This document shows, in pieces, positions 63,124 through 64,000 of a stretch of DNA of 64,000 bases. The notes under the pieces are model-generated. The model was not told the origin of the DNA and ran no database searches. It was given only the letters and a program-made list of their open reading frames with translations. Each line of letters starts with the position of its first letter. The stretch's first letter is position 1. This DNA comes from Martelella mediterranea DSM 17316. Lineage in GTDB: Bacteria > Pseudomonadota > Alphaproteobacteria > Rhizobiales > Rhizobiaceae. A program made the translations under genes and the position numbers. The stretch spans positions 4,606,001-4,670,000 of the forward strand of contig NZ_CP020330.1 in the NCBI RefSeq assembly GCF_002043005.1, in the 5' to 3' direction.

Positions 63124-64000
63124 TCACCTTTTACCGATCGGATGCAGCGCCGCGCCATTCTCCTCGAACGCGGAGATATTGCCGATCGTGGTGCGGGCGA
63201 TATTGAAAAGCGCCTCCTGGGTGAAGAAGCCCTGATGGCCCGTAATCAAGACATTGGGGAAGGTCAGAAGGCGGGCGAAGATATCGTCGCGGATGACCGT
63301 GGAGGACAGGTCGCGGAAGAACAGGTCGTCTTCCTCCTCATAGACATCGAGGGCGAGCGCGCCGATTCGCCCCGATTTCAGACCTTCGATCACAGCGAGC
63401 GTATCCACCACCCCGCCACGGCTGGTGTTGACCAGCATGCGGCAGCGCCTCATCGAAGCGATTGCGTCCTCATCGATGAAATGGCGGGTTTCCGGCGTCA
63501 GCGGGCAGTGCAGCGTGAGGATTTCCGATTTTTCGAGAAGCTCCTGCTTGTCCACATAACGCGCGCCGAGCGCCATCGCCTCGTCATTGGGAAACGGATC
63601 GAAGGCCAGGATTTCGCAACCGAAGCCTGAAAAGGCGCGGATGACATTGCGGCCGATGCCGCCCGTGCCGACCACGCCGATCGTCTTGCCGTGAAGGTCG
63701 AAGCCGAGCAGGCCGTTGAGCGCGAAATTGCCCTCCCGCACCCGGTTATAGGCGCGGTGGATCTTGCGGTTCAGCGTCAGCACCAGCGCCAGCGTGTGTT
63801 CGGCGATCGCATAGGGTGAATAGGACGGCACCCGGGCGGCGGCGATACCGAGCCGGTCGGCAGCGGCGAGATCGAGCCGGTTGAAGCCGGCGCACCGGAG
63901 CGCCACCAATTCGACGCCCACATCCTTCAGGACCGAAAGCGCCGATGCCCCGAGATCATCGTTGACGAAGGCGCAGATCGCCTTCGAGCCGGCGGCAAGC
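63124..64000 (-). CDS. D-lactate dehydrogenase (2-hydroxyacid dehydrogenase), start cut by the window edge
   Basis: The frame is open to the right edge; 265 residues lie after the first in-window GTG, and further family sequence continues upstream of it (AGSKAICAFVNDDLGASA). LALRCAGFNRLD and the D-isomer-specific signature with GVVGTGGIGRNVIRAF (NAD), LHCPLTPETRHFID, NTSRGGVVDT and ITGHQGFFTQEAL (catalytic His) are complete. It reduces pyruvate to D-lactate. The 158-base gap to poxB holds no other gene; both act on pyruvate. Confidence 0.88.
   Translation of the reverse strand, partial: LAAGSKAICAFVNDDLGASALSVLKDVGVELVALRCAGFNRLDLAAADRLGIAAARVPSYSPYAIAEHTLALVLTLNRKIHRAYNRVREGNFALNGLLGFDLHGKTIGVVGTGGIGRNVIRAFSGFGCEILAFDPFPNDEAMALGARYVDKQELLEKSEILTLHCPLTPETRHFIDEDAIASMRRCRMLVNTSRGGVVDTLAVIEGLKSGRIGALALDVYEEEDDLFFRDLSSTVIRDDIFARLLTFPNVLITGHQGFFTQEALFNIARTTIGNISAFEENGAALHPIGKR

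Overview
The window is a chromosomal segment of a G+C-rich alphaproteobacterium, most likely in the Rhizobiales. The left edge carries the C-terminal half of the alphaproteobacterial cell-cycle regulator GcrA. RpmJ is the short cysteine-free form usual in rhizobia. Gene order (ubiE-ubiB beside mutM, purE-purK), a YdcH/DUF465 protein and several palindromic intergenic repeats agree with this. The sequence alone does not fix the genus. No tRNA, rRNA, CRISPR array or intact mobile element was recognised.

Layout. 0-3.6 kb: gcrA end, a large palindromic repeat, and a leftward MocR regulator - fdhD - nucleotidyltransferase operon. 3.7-9.3 kb: an orphan lysine 2,3-aminomutase-family radical SAM enzyme, a sugar-porter MFS protein, a TPP riboswitch heading a thiamine-precursor permease and binding protein with no ATPase gene beside them, and a TPR protein. 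9.3-13.3 kb: rpmJ, purEK, small conserved genes and an Xre/MbcA-RES toxin-antitoxin pair. 13.4-22.4 kb: a LysR regulator divergent from an eight-gene run that looks like a complete organosulfonate utilisation cluster: a CuyA-like cysteate sulfo-lyase, a DegT aminotransferase, an aspartate-racemase-like enzyme, a sulfonate ABC transporter, a histidinol-dehydrogenase/HpsN-like enzyme and an alpha/beta hydrolase. 22.3-32.6 kb: a leftward type I secretion locus (TolC, BamE-like protein, HlyD, ABC exporter) with its probable cargo, a 1551-residue BapA-like surface protein holding near-identical tandem Ig repeats and a VWA domain.

33-37.7 kb is a patchy accessory stretch: an M48 lipoprotein, an IS630 remnant, a cysteine-rich secreted protein, a DUF3313 lipoprotein, decayed ABC-transporter and signal-peptide fragments, and a crotonase resembling 6-oxocamphor hydrolase. 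37.9-47.4 kb holds a two-component system, a hydrolase, an SDR, and several TetR/AraC regulators beside alcohol-dehydrogenase-type reductases. Within it, a TetR promoter and 5' end appear to be duplicated, and a 34-bp palindrome is shared by two oxidoreductase loci.

47.6-64 kb is mostly core: guaA, an MTA/SAH nucleosidase, a thioesterase, tspO, a four-gene imelysin / di-heme oxidoreductase / DUF1513 cluster (probable iron-linked periplasmic system), an RsmB-type RNA methyltransferase, ubiB, ubiE, mutM, a PoxB-type pyruvate dehydrogenase, and a D-lactate dehydrogenase cut by the right edge.

Most notable hypothesis: the 14.4-22.4 kb cluster could carry amino-alcohol sulfonates such as cysteinolate through D-cysteate and L-cysteate to pyruvate, ammonia and sulfite. 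HisD-type oxidation, an aspartate-type racemase and CuyA supply exactly those three steps. The gene contents are read from the sequence; the substrate is inferred.
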